64,000 nt of DNA from positions 372,001 through 436,000 of the forward strand of contig NZ_JACHWB010000004.1 in assembly GCF_014191055.1 (NCBI RefSeq), in the 5' to 3' direction. Of the stretch, positions 9,497 through 18,934 are shown in pieces (positions within the stretch are counted from its first letter, which is position 1; every line of letters starts with the position of its first letter). Source of the stretch: Microvirga lupini. Its GTDB lineage: Bacteria > Pseudomonadota > Alphaproteobacteria > Rhizobiales > Beijerinckiaceae. A program made the translations under genes and the position numbers. Below the pieces are notes generated by a model. It was not told the DNA's origin. It made no database searches and worked only from the letters and a program-made list of their open reading frames with translations.

Positions 9497-10165
9497 GTGG
9501 TGCTGAACGTGTCCGATCCCCTTGCCAATCCCTGCACGGCCTTTGACGGCCATCGCTTGCTCCTCTCCGGTCCGCTTGTCGAAGTGGCTCTAGCTGTCAA
9601 AGCGGCCACCGAAACCGGCTTGTCGAACGCGATCCTCGTGTTCGATGATGTGACCGGCCGCGTCATTGATCTGGACCTGCGTGGGAGCAAGGCCGACATC
9701 ATCGAGAGGTTGTCTCAGCCTCCTCGGACGCATGCTGGGCGCCACCGCCCCTGTGCGAATGAGGCGTCCAAACTTGCGACAGACGAGAGTTCCGAACTAC
9801 GGGGCCGGGGGCGCCCGAAACTGGGAGTCGTTGCGCGGGAGGTGACGCTGCTGCCGCGGCACTGGGAGTGGCTGGCCGCGCAGCCGGGTGGCGCATCTGC
9901 TGTCCTGAGAAGGCTGGTGGATGATGCTCGGCGTAGCGGGGGAACGCGCCAGCAAAGGCGGACTGCCCAGGAGGCCGCCTATCAGTTCATGCTGGCGATG
10001 GCGGGCGATCTGCCAGGCTATGAGGAGGCCACACGCGCGCTCTTCGCGGATGATCGCCCCACGCTGGAGCAATGGATCGCAAACTGGCCGCACGACATCC
10101 GGTCCTACGTCCTGCGCCTGGCCTTCGGTCCGCAGGACGATCCAACCTCGCTCCGGGCGGAATAG
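9497..10165 (+). CDS. DUF2239 family protein
   Basis: This 222-residue protein matches the DUF2239 pattern throughout. It has the N-terminal TAFDGHRLLLSGPLVEVALAVK, then ILVFDDVTGRVIDLDLRGS, and a GRGRPKLGVVAREVTLLPRHWEWLAAQPGGAS block (about residues 100-130). The rest is helical. The GRGRPKLG stretch is AT-hook-like. The function of the family is unknown. The start is the GTG at 9497, placed 6 nt after a strong GGAGGT at 9485-9490. The next gene starts 4 bp after the stop, so it heads a three-gene operon with a hydrolase and a methyltransferase. Confidence 0.85.
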   Translation: MVLNVSDPLANPCTAFDGHRLLLSGPLVEVALAVKAATETGLSNAILVFDDVTGRVIDLDLRGSKADIIERLSQPPRTHAGRHRPCANEASKLATDESSELRGRGRPKLGVVAREVTLLPRHWEWLAAQPGGASAVLRRLVDDARRSGGTRQQRRTAQEAAYQFMLAMAGDLPGYEEATRALFADDRPTLEQWIANWPHDIRSYVLRLAFGPQDDPTSLRAE

Positions 10166-10169
10166 CATC

Positions 10170-11096
10170 ATGGCCATCGTGAGAACCAATGGGATCGATC
10201 TGGCCTATGACTGTTTCGGCGACGAGGCCGGTGAAGCGCTCCTGCTGATCGCAGGATTGGGTACGCAAATGATCCGGTGGACGGTTCCGTTCTGCGAGGC
10301 GTTGGCGGCGCGTGGCTACCGTGTGATCCGTTTCGACAACCGGGACAGCGGACATTCGACCCATTTCCACCAGTGCGCTCCGCCGGATTTTGGTGCGCTG
10401 GCGGCAGCGCTGATGGCCGGACGGCGGCCCGACGTTCCCTATACGCTCCACGACATGGCTGCGGACGCCATCGGATTGCTCGACGCTCTCGCCATTGACC
10501 GGGCGCATGTCGTCGGGCGCTCAATGGGCGGGATGATCGCCCAGATCATGGCGAGCGATCATCCCGAGCGGGTGCTGTCCCTGACCTCGATCATGGCAAG
10601 CACGGGTAATCCCATGCTGCCGCAGGCTGCCCCCGACGTCATGGCGCTGATGATGCGCCCGGCGCCGGATCCCGTCTCGGACGAAGCCGGCCTCATCGCG
10701 CACAAGCTTGCCTTCGCACGCCGCATCGCCGGCAACGGCCATCCGTTTGACGAAGATACCCATCGCCTCCTCATCATGGAGGAGACCCGGCGGGCCTATG
10801 ATCCCGGCGGCTCCGCACGGCAGATCGCCGCGATGGCCGTGACCGGTGACCGTCGCCCGCGTCTGGCGACGATCTCCGCGCCGACGCTCGTCGTTCACGG
10901 GGCCGATGATCCGCTCATCCTTCCGGCTTGCGGCCGGGACACCGCAGCTTCGATCCCGGATGCAGACCTGATGCTGATCGACGGAATGGGGCACGACTTG
11001 CCGCCTGCGCTGGATAGCATGGTCATTGAGGCCATCGACCAGACGGCTGGGCGGTCATTCCCGCTCAGGACGTTTGGGAGGAGAAATCGATCATGA
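10170..11096 (+). CDS. Alpha/beta hydrolase
   Basis: This 308-residue hydrolase has a complete triad pattern: VVGRSMGGMIAQ with the nucleophile serine at about residue 114, the acid in HGADDPLI (about residue 249) and the histidine in GMGHDLPPAL (about residue 275). The GLGTQMIRW and FDNRDSGHS segments are typical of the family that includes the aclacinomycin methylesterase-like RdmC group. The ATG at 10170 lies 4 bp after the DUF2239 stop, and the gene ends in an ATGA overlap with the methyltransferase. Confidence 0.85.
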   Translation: MAIVRTNGIDLAYDCFGDEAGEALLLIAGLGTQMIRWTVPFCEALAARGYRVIRFDNRDSGHSTHFHQCAPPDFGALAAALMAGRRPDVPYTLHDMAADAIGLLDALAIDRAHVVGRSMGGMIAQIMASDHPERVLSLTSIMASTGNPMLPQAAPDVMALMMRPAPDPVSDEAGLIAHKLAFARRIAGNGHPFDEDTHRLLIMEETRRAYDPGGSARQIAAMAVTGDRRPRLATISAPTLVVHGADDPLILPACGRDTAASIPDADLMLIDGMGHDLPPALDSMVIEAIDQTAGRSFPLRTFGRRNRS

Positions 11097-11731
11097 GCAT
11101 GGCGGGTGACGCCCATTTCTGGGATCGGATCTCACGGAAGTATGCCAGGTCCGCGATTGCGGATCAGGCCGGCTATGAGCGGACGCTGGAGCGGACCCGG
11201 GCCCTGCTGGGACCAGGAGACAGGGTGTTGGAACTGGGCTGCGGAACAGGAACAACGGCCCTCCGGCTCGCGGGCGGCGTTCAAGACTATGTCGCGACGG
11301 ACCTTTCCGCCGGAATGATCGCAATTGCCAAGGAGAAGCATGCCGCAGGCCCCGTCCCGACCCTTGCCTTCCGGACCGCGACAGCCGAGGCGCTTGCGCC
11401 TGACGCAGCACGGTTCAACGTGGTTTTGGGCTTCAACTATCTCCATCTGGTCCGCGACCTGCCCGGCACGCTGCGCTGCATCTACGCCTTGCTTGCAGCG
11501 GAAGGCCTGTTCATCTCCAAGACACCCTGCTTGGGACACATGAACCCGCTCATCCGGTCCGTGGCGTTGCCTGCGATGCGCGTGATCGGCAAGGCACCCT
11601 ATGCGGGCGTCTTTCGGGTAGCGGACCTGAGCCAGCACATCCGGGCCGCGGGCTTCGACATCCTTGCCACCGAAAGCCATGCATCCAAGGGCAACGACAA
11701 TCGTCCTTACGTTGTGGCCCGCAAGTGGTGA
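11093..11731 (+). CDS. Class I SAM-dependent methyltransferase
   Basis: This 212-residue methyltransferase has motif I as DRVLELGCGTGTTALRLA (about residues 42-59) and an acidic YVATDLSAGMI motif II. Its opening region (FWDRISRKYARSAIADQAGYERTLERTR) is characteristic of a common proteobacterial small methyltransferase family. It is translationally coupled to the hydrolase by ATGA. The substrate is unknown. A hairpin candidate follows within 70 bp. Confidence 0.85.
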   Translation: MSMAGDAHFWDRISRKYARSAIADQAGYERTLERTRALLGPGDRVLELGCGTGTTALRLAGGVQDYVATDLSAGMIAIAKEKHAAGPVPTLAFRTATAEALAPDAARFNVVLGFNYLHLVRDLPGTLRCIYALLAAEGLFISKTPCLGHMNPLIRSVALPAMRVIGKAPYAGVFRVADLSQHIRAAGFDILATESHASKGNDNRPYVVARKW

Positions 11732-11768
11732 CGGGAGCGGCCGTGACAGGAGCTGCCTGGCACCACCC

Positions 11769-11799
11769 TGCCACGGCGCGCCTCTGAACGGCCGTGGCA
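11769..11799 (+). terminator. Terminator-like hairpin after the DUF2239 operon
   Basis: Perfect 9-bp arms TGCCACGGC (11769-11777) and GCCGTGGCA (11791-11799) enclose a 13-nt loop shortly after the methyltransferase stop. There is no U-tract, so it may act as a transcription barrier or an mRNA end-protecting stem. Confidence 0.4.
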
Positions 11800-11818
11800 A
11801 GGAAGCCGCGTTACCAAA

Positions 11819-12115
11819 TCAAGTGTTGATCAAGTGCCGCTGATCCTGGACGAACAGGATCGGCGAGGAAACGAGGCTCCCCGGATCGTTGGGAACGAAC
11901 CGAAGCACTTGGGATCCAGAGGCCTGGATCACGTCACCCACCGTCGGCTCAAAGATCTCGTCAAAGCGACAGCAAAAAGGCTTGGCGGAGACTTGGCGGA
12001 AAGTGCCCCGAACACCCCCGATTTCGACTGTTTTCCCCGCTTTCAGCCCGTCGAAATCCGGCTCCTCCCGAGGGGGCCCGTCAGCGGAGCCTCTGAGTGG
12101 TGAACATGGCTCCAA
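11819..12115 (-). CDS. Small hypothetical protein, doubtful
   Basis: A 98-codon frame on the minus strand reads like a compact beta-rich protein (PDFDGLKAGKTVEIGG..GTFRQV...VGDVIQASGSQVLRFV). No family is recognised and there is no ATG in frame; the only start would be TTG at 12115. It lies where ordinary chromosome gives way to accessory DNA. It may be a decayed gene. Confidence 0.3.
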   Translation of the reverse strand: MEPCSPLRGSADGPPREEPDFDGLKAGKTVEIGGVRGTFRQVSAKPFCCRFDEIFEPTVGDVIQASGSQVLRFVPNDPGSLVSSPILFVQDQRHLINT

Positions 12116-12260
12116 GCACGGTGCCTGTTCACCCAGCCTGACCTGGGTCGGAAGCCATCAACGGGCGTGCTTCACAAGGAACTCCGATACGATCCTTCTG
12201 GCGATGGATCCGCACCTCGTTGGGGCTTGTTGGGAGATGAATGAAGTCCGAGATTTTGAC

Positions 12261-12932
12261 TTAAGTGCTTGCAGGCTGCACCGCTTGTTGAGGGCCAAGG
12301 CCCCGAACATAGATTTCGCCCTTGTCCATCTCACAAAAATCTTTGGTCGTCATTCCGGCATAGGTCGGGATCTCAGCCACATAGGCCTCTCCTGAAATCC
12401 CGCTGGCGGCATGCTCGATGAAATTTCTCCAGGGGACTGGATCCTTCTGAACGGTGCGGGCGACGATGAGAAGCTTGTAATCCGCTTGGCCGGCCTTCAG
12501 CTTGCTCAGGTCTTCGCTCACCTTCGTTCCGTCCGGTTTGAGTTCTGATTCCACCTGCCAGAGGGTTCGTTTCAGAACGGGCACCTGTGATCGCTGGTAG
12601 GCGGTCTCAATCCACTGGACTTCCATGAGCGTCACGTCATGCATGAACTCCCAGCGTGGCCAATGCTTGAGACCGGACGGCAGTAGCTCCTTTTTGTCGC
12701 TGGCTTGGGGCCGGCCCCCGAATGCCGCAATCCGTGGCCGCCCTGGAATGCCGGATTCGCTTTGAGGCTTGTACCGTTCCCAGAACGCCTCTCGCAGCGC
12801 ATTGAGCCAAGCGTCTCCGGTTTTCGCGTACCGTTCTGGCCCATAGTCCAGCATGATCTCAAAAGCCCTGACGATGACCTCGCCCACAAATTCACGGCCA
12901 TCAATGAAAGGGTGGGAAACCCCTGTCTTCAT
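12261..12932 (-). CDS. Hypothetical protein, possible PD-(D/E)XK-like fold
   Basis: This 223-residue soluble protein has the central block EVQWIETAYQ...TLWQVESELK followed by DYKLLIVA (about residues 110-170). It looks like the strand-helix pattern of restriction-endonuclease-like folds, with E and WQVESE as candidate active-site positions, and is reminiscent of small proteins annotated near restriction loci. No family name can be assigned. The ATG at 12932 was chosen because upstream codons look non-coding. Confidence 0.5.
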   Translation of the reverse strand: MKTGVSHPFIDGREFVGEVIVRAFEIMLDYGPERYAKTGDAWLNALREAFWERYKPQSESGIPGRPRIAAFGGRPQASDKKELLPSGLKHWPRWEFMHDVTLMEVQWIETAYQRSQVPVLKRTLWQVESELKPDGTKVSEDLSKLKAGQADYKLLIVARTVQKDPVPWRNFIEHAASGISGEAYVAEIPTYAGMTTKDFCEMDKGEIYVRGLGPQQAVQPAST

Positions 12933-13167
12933 CCGTACGCTCCAGCTTCGGTCTGCGGAGACTATATGCGGAGTGACAGAACGACCAGGGCACACCACAG
13001 CCTAGGTTTCAGGCAAGCGGCAGCAGGAGGTGATGGTCGATGCAGACGATACGTCAGGACGACAGCCTCATGTCTGGATGCGAGATAATCCGCTCGGACA
13101 GGCACAGCTAGGGAGGTGCACAAGGTGAACAGGCGAAGTAGCTTCACCACATCCGACCGAGTGTCCT

Positions 13168-13977
13168 ATGCCGCGAATGGGGCGACCACTCTGGCTTGAT
13201 TTTGAAAAGAGCGCCAGAATTGTCGCGAGGTCCATACGTCCGAATCCAGCTCGATGGGCGGGATCGACCTCAACCATTCTTCAGGGAACGGCAGGGCTGT
13301 CACGGCAGCGAGGGCGCGATCCGGTGCTGACGTTCGAAACAATCTGGCCGCTCCTTCAGCCCAAGTCCCATGAGGTGCCTGGCGGGACGGCGTGGGCTGC
13401 CCCTCGCGGGGCGCTCGTTTGCGCCCTGTCGGCCTGTTGCGGCCTGTGGCCGCTCGAAATCATCGAGCTTCCTCCGGCGCACTGGCGTCCTGGCGGCCGG
13501 GATGTTGTCCTGACCTCAAGCCTGCGGGGCATCCATCGCCGGGTCCCGCGGTACATCCCGCTTTCGCCGTTCGTCATCGCCCTCATGGAGGGGTATAGGC
13601 AAGCCCTTCCATCTGAGATCCTTGGGGATCATCAGACCCCGCTGATCAGAGGCGCGAACCTGAAGCCAATGCGGCAAATGGAGATCGATGACCATGCCCG
13701 GCGCACCGCCATTCGGGTCGGATTGAAGGGCGCGACCCTGGCCGTCATACGTGCGCGTTTCGAGCTGCTCATCCGGGGGCAGGACGACGGCAGTGGACTC
13801 GTGCCGTACCTCCTCGGAGAGATCCGGACCCACAGCAATGCTGCAAGGTGGCTGGCCGAGGATCCTCCCGACCCTGTGGTCAGGTCTTTCCTGAAGGGTG
13901 TTCATCCGCTCTGGGCACCGCCTCGGGAGCTTTGGCACAGGAAGAGTTCTCGTGGACGAAAACCGTCTTCGGCTTGA
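13168..13977 (+). pseudogene. Degenerate tyrosine-recombinase-like protein
   Basis: This 269-residue frame has a layout resembling an integrase catalytic half. ALVCALSACCGLWPLEIIELPPAHW (about residues 88-112) sits where integrases have TGLRxSEIxxLxxxxW, but the catalytic arginine is replaced by tryptophan. VPRYIPLSPFVIALM matches the strand-helix that follows. No HxxR box or catalytic tyrosine is visible after it. It is either a catalytically dead recombinase-fold protein or a remnant. It lies just left of a 41-bp palindrome, which fits a former element boundary. Confidence 0.35.
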
Positions 13978-14140
13978 GGTATCCAAATACCTAAATTCCT
14001 GGTGGTCTGGCCCCGGAATGGCCCCCGGAACAGAGGGCATTTCCCTGAATTTCGGGCCCTCGGACTGCATCCGGCTGTGCGGGAGAGGACGAAAATCAAC
14101 GGGATAGCGCGTCCTTCATCCTTTTCAAGCCACAGCGCAT

Positions 14141-14181
14141 CCGCCCCATAACCCCTTGCGGCGCAAGGGGTTATGGGGCGG
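14141..14181. repeat. 41-bp perfect palindrome
   Basis: Two exactly complementary 20-base arms (14141-14160 and 14162-14181) flank a single central G. The arms run from CCGCCCCATAA to the CGCAAGGGG region. It lies between the recombinase-like remnant and the end of the nuclease gene, followed by a short tandem of ATGGCCCCGCA. There is no U-run, so a simple terminator is less likely than an element end, recombination site or protein-binding cruciform. Confidence 0.75.
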
Positions 14182-14318
14182 AATGGCCGCCAAATGGCCC
14201 CGCAATGGCCCCGCAATGGCGCCGGAATTCCGCCCGGACACGGCCGCGGGCGGGCCTCGCCGCCTCAGGCGCGCGCGCCTTCCCGCCACAGCCCCCACGC
14301 CCACGGGACGGGGCGGGT

Positions 14319-15305
14319 TCAGCCCTCCGAGGCCGTCCGGATATGGATCGTGCTGATGCGCGGCCGCCCGCGCCCGACGTCCCCGAAACCCAGACGCAGG
14401 AGCGGCGGCCCGGACGCCACGAGCAGGCTGAGAGGCTGGCCCGGCCCCGCCGGTTGCCAGCTCCCGCCCGGGCGGGGGACGCTCGCGAACGCCGCCAGGC
14501 GGTGGGAGCGCCGGCTGCCGATGCCGTGGCCGCGGATGTTGAAGCCGTCGTCGACCGCGGGGGCGAGCAGCAGGTCGACGAGCCTGGACCAGTCATCGGA
14601 GCCGCCCGGCTGCGCCGGCCGCCCGGCCCGTGGCCACCCCCCGACCATCCGCGCCATGTAGCCCCCGAGCGTCGGGCCGGTCAGGGCGTCCATGGCCGGC
14701 GCGGGCTGCACCGCGTGCCATGCGGCGCCCGGCCTGCGCCGGCCGCCTGTCCTGATCAGCCCGTAGCGCCCGCCCGGCTCGGCGGTTCCGGGCGATCCGA
14801 TGCTGTAGGCCGTTCCCTCCAGGGTGAAGCGCGGCCATGTGCGGTACAGGTGCAGCTGGGTGGGGTCCGGCGCCCTGACGACCCCCGTCTTGTTCTTCTT
14901 CGCCTGCACCAGGACCGCACGCCTTGTCCTTGGGATGAAGGTCGGTCCCGCAGGGCCGCCCCTACGGGTCGCGAAGCCGTCGTCGTGGACGATCAGAAGG
15001 TCCGCGAGCTCGCAGGTCGCGTCCGGCCGGGCGCCGTGGCGGAACGACACCATGGGCTTGAGATGGCAGAACACCCCGGTCATGCCGACGAGGACGCCGG
15101 ACGGCTTGAGGAGGGCGTCCCAGGCGCTTTGGATCGCTGCGAGCCCGTCGATGACAAAGCAGGCGACGATCTCCGGCTCGTTCCGGGGCGGGGTCAGGGG
15201 AGGTGTGCCGCGCGTGATCGCGGCGTGGACCACCTGATCGGCGGCCTGCTGCAGCGCCTGGACCGTCCGGGCGTCCATCGCGCCGGCTTGCTGGGGGGAG
15301 GACAT
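14319..15305 (-). CDS. PD-(D/E)XK nuclease-like protein paired with a helicase
   Basis: This 328-residue protein shows a restriction-nuclease-like core: CELADLLIVHDD (E and D at about residues 98-101), then RRAVLVQAKKNK (Q-x-K at about residues 131-133). This is the E...D...QxK order of the PD-(D/E)XK fold. The rest is low-complexity and G+C-rich, with no known family. It starts 13 bp after the large helicase on the same strand, so they form a two-gene operon in which this would be the nuclease. The exact substrate (phage or plasmid DNA) is inferred from the pairing. Confidence 0.65.
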   Translation of the reverse strand: MSSPQQAGAMDARTVQALQQAADQVVHAAITRGTPPLTPPRNEPEIVACFVIDGLAAIQSAWDALLKPSGVLVGMTGVFCHLKPMVSFRHGARPDATCELADLLIVHDDGFATRRGGPAGPTFIPRTRRAVLVQAKKNKTGVVRAPDPTQLHLYRTWPRFTLEGTAYSIGSPGTAEPGGRYGLIRTGGRRRPGAAWHAVQPAPAMDALTGPTLGGYMARMVGGWPRAGRPAQPGGSDDWSRLVDLLLAPAVDDGFNIRGHGIGSRRSHRLAAFASVPRPGGSWQPAGPGQPLSLLVASGPPLLRLGFGDVGRGRPRISTIHIRTASEG

Positions 15306-15318
15306 CTCGAAGGATCCT

Positions 15319-18300
15319 TCACGGGCTGCCGATGACGGTCAAAGGAATGGCGTACGTCTCCTTCAGGTACGCCTCCGTCGCGGCGAGCAGGTCGAGCTGC
15401 TCGCGCGAGGCGTTCGCCTTCGACAGACCTGGTTGCACGATGAAGATGCGGAAGTCCGGGATGAGGAGCCGGGCCCGGTGCGCGAGCGCCGCGAGGTCGG
15501 CATCGTTGCCCACCTCGAACCGCGACACGCCGTGCTTGCGCTCGCGCTCGGCGCTCCGGCGCCGCAGGTGTTGGAGCAATCCCACCGGGTCCGCCTTCCA
15601 CATGACGCTCTTCTGGGCTTGGCCGCACACGGCGTAGAGGTCGTCGACGCGGGCCCCGGCCATCCTCTCCTTCGAAAACTTGCAGTGGTAGAAATGCACG
15701 ACCAGCCGCTCGCCGACGACCTTCAGCCCGACGATGTCGGCGGCCTCGTGGTGGTCGTCGTCGTCGAGCAGGAAACTGTAGTGCGGGTCGTGGGCGGGAT
15801 CGGCAAGGACCCGCAGGGCGTGGAACTGGATCGAATGCGGCCGCTTGGCGACCTTCTGGGACTCGACGGTGAGGTCCACGTGCGCGGGCCAGGACCAGGC
15901 CTCCAGCCGCTCGCGCGGATACGGGGCGCGCTCGCCAGGGTTCCGGAGCCTGAACTGCTCGTTGTAGATCAGGAAGGTGTTGTCCTCGAAGCGCACGACG
16001 GGCGGCTCCTCGTCGAACCACTCCGACAGGGTCTTGATCCTCTTCCCGGCCTTGATCCGCACCTCCTGGCGCGAGAGCGGCTCGTAGCGGACATGTTCTC
16101 CCCTGAAGGCGATCCGGTACCCCGCCGACTTCGTTTCGGTGAACACCCGGAACTGGATCGGACCGTCGCGCTCATGCGCGATGAGCTCCAGCCCCGCCTC
16201 GTAGAACGGCGCGACCTCGCCGTCGATCTCGACGGTGACGCCTTCTTCGGGGCGGTTGTAGAACTCCTCCGACCACTCGATCACGAGCGGCACCAGCGCC
16301 GGGCGGTCGCTGACACGCTCGGGAAGGAGCACGTTGCGCAGGATGATCTCTCCCGGGTCGATGCTCTCGTCGATGAGCTTGCGCCCGATGGCCTGGCACC
16401 ACTCCAGCCATTCGGACGGGTCATAGGCGATCTTATACGACCAGACGCGGCCCTTCTTCGAGCAGCCGACGGTCACCTTGCCGCCGTCGGCGTATCCCTT
16501 GCCGAACGTGTTCGACTTCGTCTTCGTCTCCAGGTCGCCCGACGTGACTGCCTCGGCGATGTCGGCGCCCACGAGCATCGTGAAACGGACCGCCTTGGAC
16601 AGGGAGTGGCTCAGGCCGAGGTTCATCAGCACGAGCCGGTTGATGCCGTGCAGTGAACGGAACACCTCCTCGCCGCGGATCAGCGAGATGTCTTCGCCGG
16701 CGACGGACTTCGCGATCCCCTCATGCGTGCCGTCGTTGTTCGAGCTGTTGATGAAGAGCAGCCCGAGCTCGCGGTTCCAGTGCAGGACGTAAAGGTGGTA
16801 GGAGACGTTCGAGATCTCCTTGACGGCGCCCCAGGAGACCGGCTCGACCTCCCTGGTGACAAAGACGGCCATCTCGAACCGGCGGCTGATGGCCGGATCC
16901 GCCAGAAGGCTCACCCACTTCGTCTCGACATCGAGGTCCTCGGGCCGCCAGCGCTCGCAGGCGGTGCGGTAAACCACCGCCGACATCTTCGGCGCGATGT
17001 TGCGCAGGGCGATCTCGGGAGGCGCATCGACGAAGCTCTCGATGAGATCCGAGCGCCGCTGCTGGCGCCCCGTCTCACCCTCGCTCAAGCGGCGAAGGAG
17101 GACGTTCCAGTCCGCGTCCTCCGCATACAGGTCCCGCAGGCTCTCGTCGACACCGGGATCGGCGATGTTGGCCACCACCGTGGCGCGACCGAGATGAGCG
17201 GCCGTCCGGGTGAAGCGGCCCGTGAACTGGAGCGTGATAGCGAGGCTCTTGTGCATGTCGTGCAGCGCCGCGATCTTGAGCTCGGGAAGATCGAAGCCCT
17301 CGCCGAGCATGTCGACGCAGACGATCACCCTCGTCTCGTCCGCGCGCAGCGCGCGCAACGCCTCGCGCCGCTGCGCCTGGGGCATCTTGCTGTGGATCAG
17401 CAGGGGGCGGTGCCCGGGCGCAATCTCCGCATAGAGGGCATGCACCGAGGACGCGCGGTCGATGCTGTCGACGCGCGCCATCACGAGGTGGCGCAGGCCG
17501 CTCCCGCGGTCCGCGTCAAGGCGGGCGAGGGCCGCGCATGCGATCTCACGGTCGGCATCCCTGGTCCCGAAGACGTTGACCGGCCGGAAGTTGATGGGGC
17601 GGAAATAGCCCTCCTCCTGCGCCTTCCTCAGGGGATAGTTGAACACCACCTTTCCGTCGACGTGGCGGCCGTCGGTCCTGAAGGGGGTAGCCGTGAACTG
17701 AACGATAACCTTGGCCAGCATGCGCCGGCGGAACGCGTCCCATGTCCGGGCTGAGATGTGATGGGCCTCGTCGATGAAAAGGTGCGTGCATGCCTCCGCG
17801 ATCCGCTCCTGGATGGCGGGCTCGCAACCGCCGACCACCTGCATGTTGGTGACCACCACGTTGCAACGTGCGAACAGTTCGTCGACTTCCTCGACGGTGC
17901 GCGGGCGATGCTCCATGACGCCCACGACCGGATGGTGCGCGTCGCGGCTGACGATGCCATGGTCCTTGAGGATGCCGAGCGTGATGAACTTGCGCGAGAC
18001 CTGGTCGCGCAACGCGACGGTGGGGACGACCACGAGAAGCCGGTGCAGGCGTTGGCTGACCAGCAACGCCAGCATGGTCTCGGTCTTCCCGGTTCCGGTG
18101 GGCATCACGACGGTGGCGGGGGCCGTCGTGACCTTCCAGTGCGCCAGGATGGCATGCAGCGCACCGCTTTGGGGGCTGCGAAGGCCCGGGGTTCCCGCCT
18201 CGGGATCCTCCTCCTGGAATTGAAACCGGCCCCGCCACGATTTCCGGGCGTCGTCGCAAAGCGCCGCCGCCTCCTCGCGGCTGAGTTCCTCGGGGTCGCT

Positions 18301-18600
18301 CGACACCGGCTTGAGCCAACGAGGCTTGGCCGCCTCGTCGCGGGCCCTCTCCGCCGTGTCGAGCATGTCCAGGGAACGGAGCCGCAGGACGCCGTCATCC
18401 GTTTCGCGGGGCTGCACCCTGCGCTCCGTGACGAGCAGCGTCGTTCCGTCCCCCAGTGCGAAGCGCGTGCCGTCCCGCGTCTCCGCGAGCACTTCGGCCT
18501 CGATTGCAGCCTGAGGAATGGCGACCTGCCGGATCCTGTTGCCATGGATCTTGCCGTCGACGCGATAGCGCGCCGGCACATGGATGTTACGCGTTGGCAC
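15319..18600 (-). CDS. Large SF2 (DEAD/DEAH) helicase with nuclease-like C-terminus
   Basis: This 1093-residue superfamily 2 helicase has Walker A in MPTGTGKTETM (about residue 168), motif II in FIDEAHH (about 280), motif III in FTATPF (about 303) and a motif VI-like QFTGRFTRT (about 461). It is related to the helicase subunits of restriction and defence systems. The C-terminal 200 residues include EAADIVGLKVVGERLVVHFYHCKFS (about 965-985), which looks like a second PD-(D/E)XK core or the corresponding DUF1837/HamA-like region. It is upstream of, and co-transcribed with, the PD-(D/E)XK protein. The pair resembles a two-gene helicase-nuclease defence module. Confidence 0.75.
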   Translation of the reverse strand: MPTRNIHVPARYRVDGKIHGNRIRQVAIPQAAIEAEVLAETRDGTRFALGDGTTLLVTERRVQPRETDDGVLRLRSLDMLDTAERARDEAAKPRWLKPVSSDPEELSREEAAALCDDARKSWRGRFQFQEEDPEAGTPGLRSPQSGALHAILAHWKVTTAPATVVMPTGTGKTETMLALLVSQRLHRLLVVVPTVALRDQVSRKFITLGILKDHGIVSRDAHHPVVGVMEHRPRTVEEVDELFARCNVVVTNMQVVGGCEPAIQERIAEACTHLFIDEAHHISARTWDAFRRRMLAKVIVQFTATPFRTDGRHVDGKVVFNYPLRKAQEEGYFRPINFRPVNVFGTRDADREIACAALARLDADRGSGLRHLVMARVDSIDRASSVHALYAEIAPGHRPLLIHSKMPQAQRREALRALRADETRVIVCVDMLGEGFDLPELKIAALHDMHKSLAITLQFTGRFTRTAAHLGRATVVANIADPGVDESLRDLYAEDADWNVLLRRLSEGETGRQQRRSDLIESFVDAPPEIALRNIAPKMSAVVYRTACERWRPEDLDVETKWVSLLADPAISRRFEMAVFVTREVEPVSWGAVKEISNVSYHLYVLHWNRELGLLFINSSNNDGTHEGIAKSVAGEDISLIRGEEVFRSLHGINRLVLMNLGLSHSLSKAVRFTMLVGADIAEAVTSGDLETKTKSNTFGKGYADGGKVTVGCSKKGRVWSYKIAYDPSEWLEWCQAIGRKLIDESIDPGEIILRNVLLPERVSDRPALVPLVIEWSEEFYNRPEEGVTVEIDGEVAPFYEAGLELIAHERDGPIQFRVFTETKSAGYRIAFRGEHVRYEPLSRQEVRIKAGKRIKTLSEWFDEEPPVVRFEDNTFLIYNEQFRLRNPGERAPYPRERLEAWSWPAHVDLTVESQKVAKRPHSIQFHALRVLADPAHDPHYSFLLDDDDHHEAADIVGLKVVGERLVVHFYHCKFSKERMAGARVDDLYAVCGQAQKSVMWKADPVGLLQHLRRRSAERERKHGVSRFEVGNDADLAALAHRARLLIPDFRIFIVQPGLSKANASREQLDLLAATEAYLKETYAIPLTVIGSP

Positions 18601-18934
18601 CCCGAATCCCCCACTTTTCGCGGAAGATTATCACAGGCGCCCGCGTGTGCAGCCAAAGGACATGCAATGTAGAGGAGGTTGACGGGCCTTGGGCGGGGCC
18701 GCGCCAGCCGCTTGTCGCACTCCTGTCGCGGCGCGGCCGGCGAAGGATCAATGCGCCCCCTCAAAAGAAAATGGCATTCGATCCTTTCACGTTCTTTGCA
18801 GATTGGAGCCACCAAATTGGAGCCGTCATAGACTGATGGTTTCATCGTCCTGTGAATACTATCCATTCCGCCCTTGACCGCCGGCTCCAAGGGCCGAAGC
18901 TTGCTGCAACATTCAAGAAAACGTGCAGGGGGCA
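18601..18934. other. Divergent intergenic region
   Basis: About 330 bp separates the helicase start from the zinc-finger gene start. It is more A+T-rich toward 18760-18860, consistent with divergent promoters. A GTGAATACTATCCATTCCG segment (about 18851-18869) loosely resembles the repeated upstream element seen before the exported-protein genes at 46-53 kb. I see no gene or clear operator. Confidence 0.4.
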
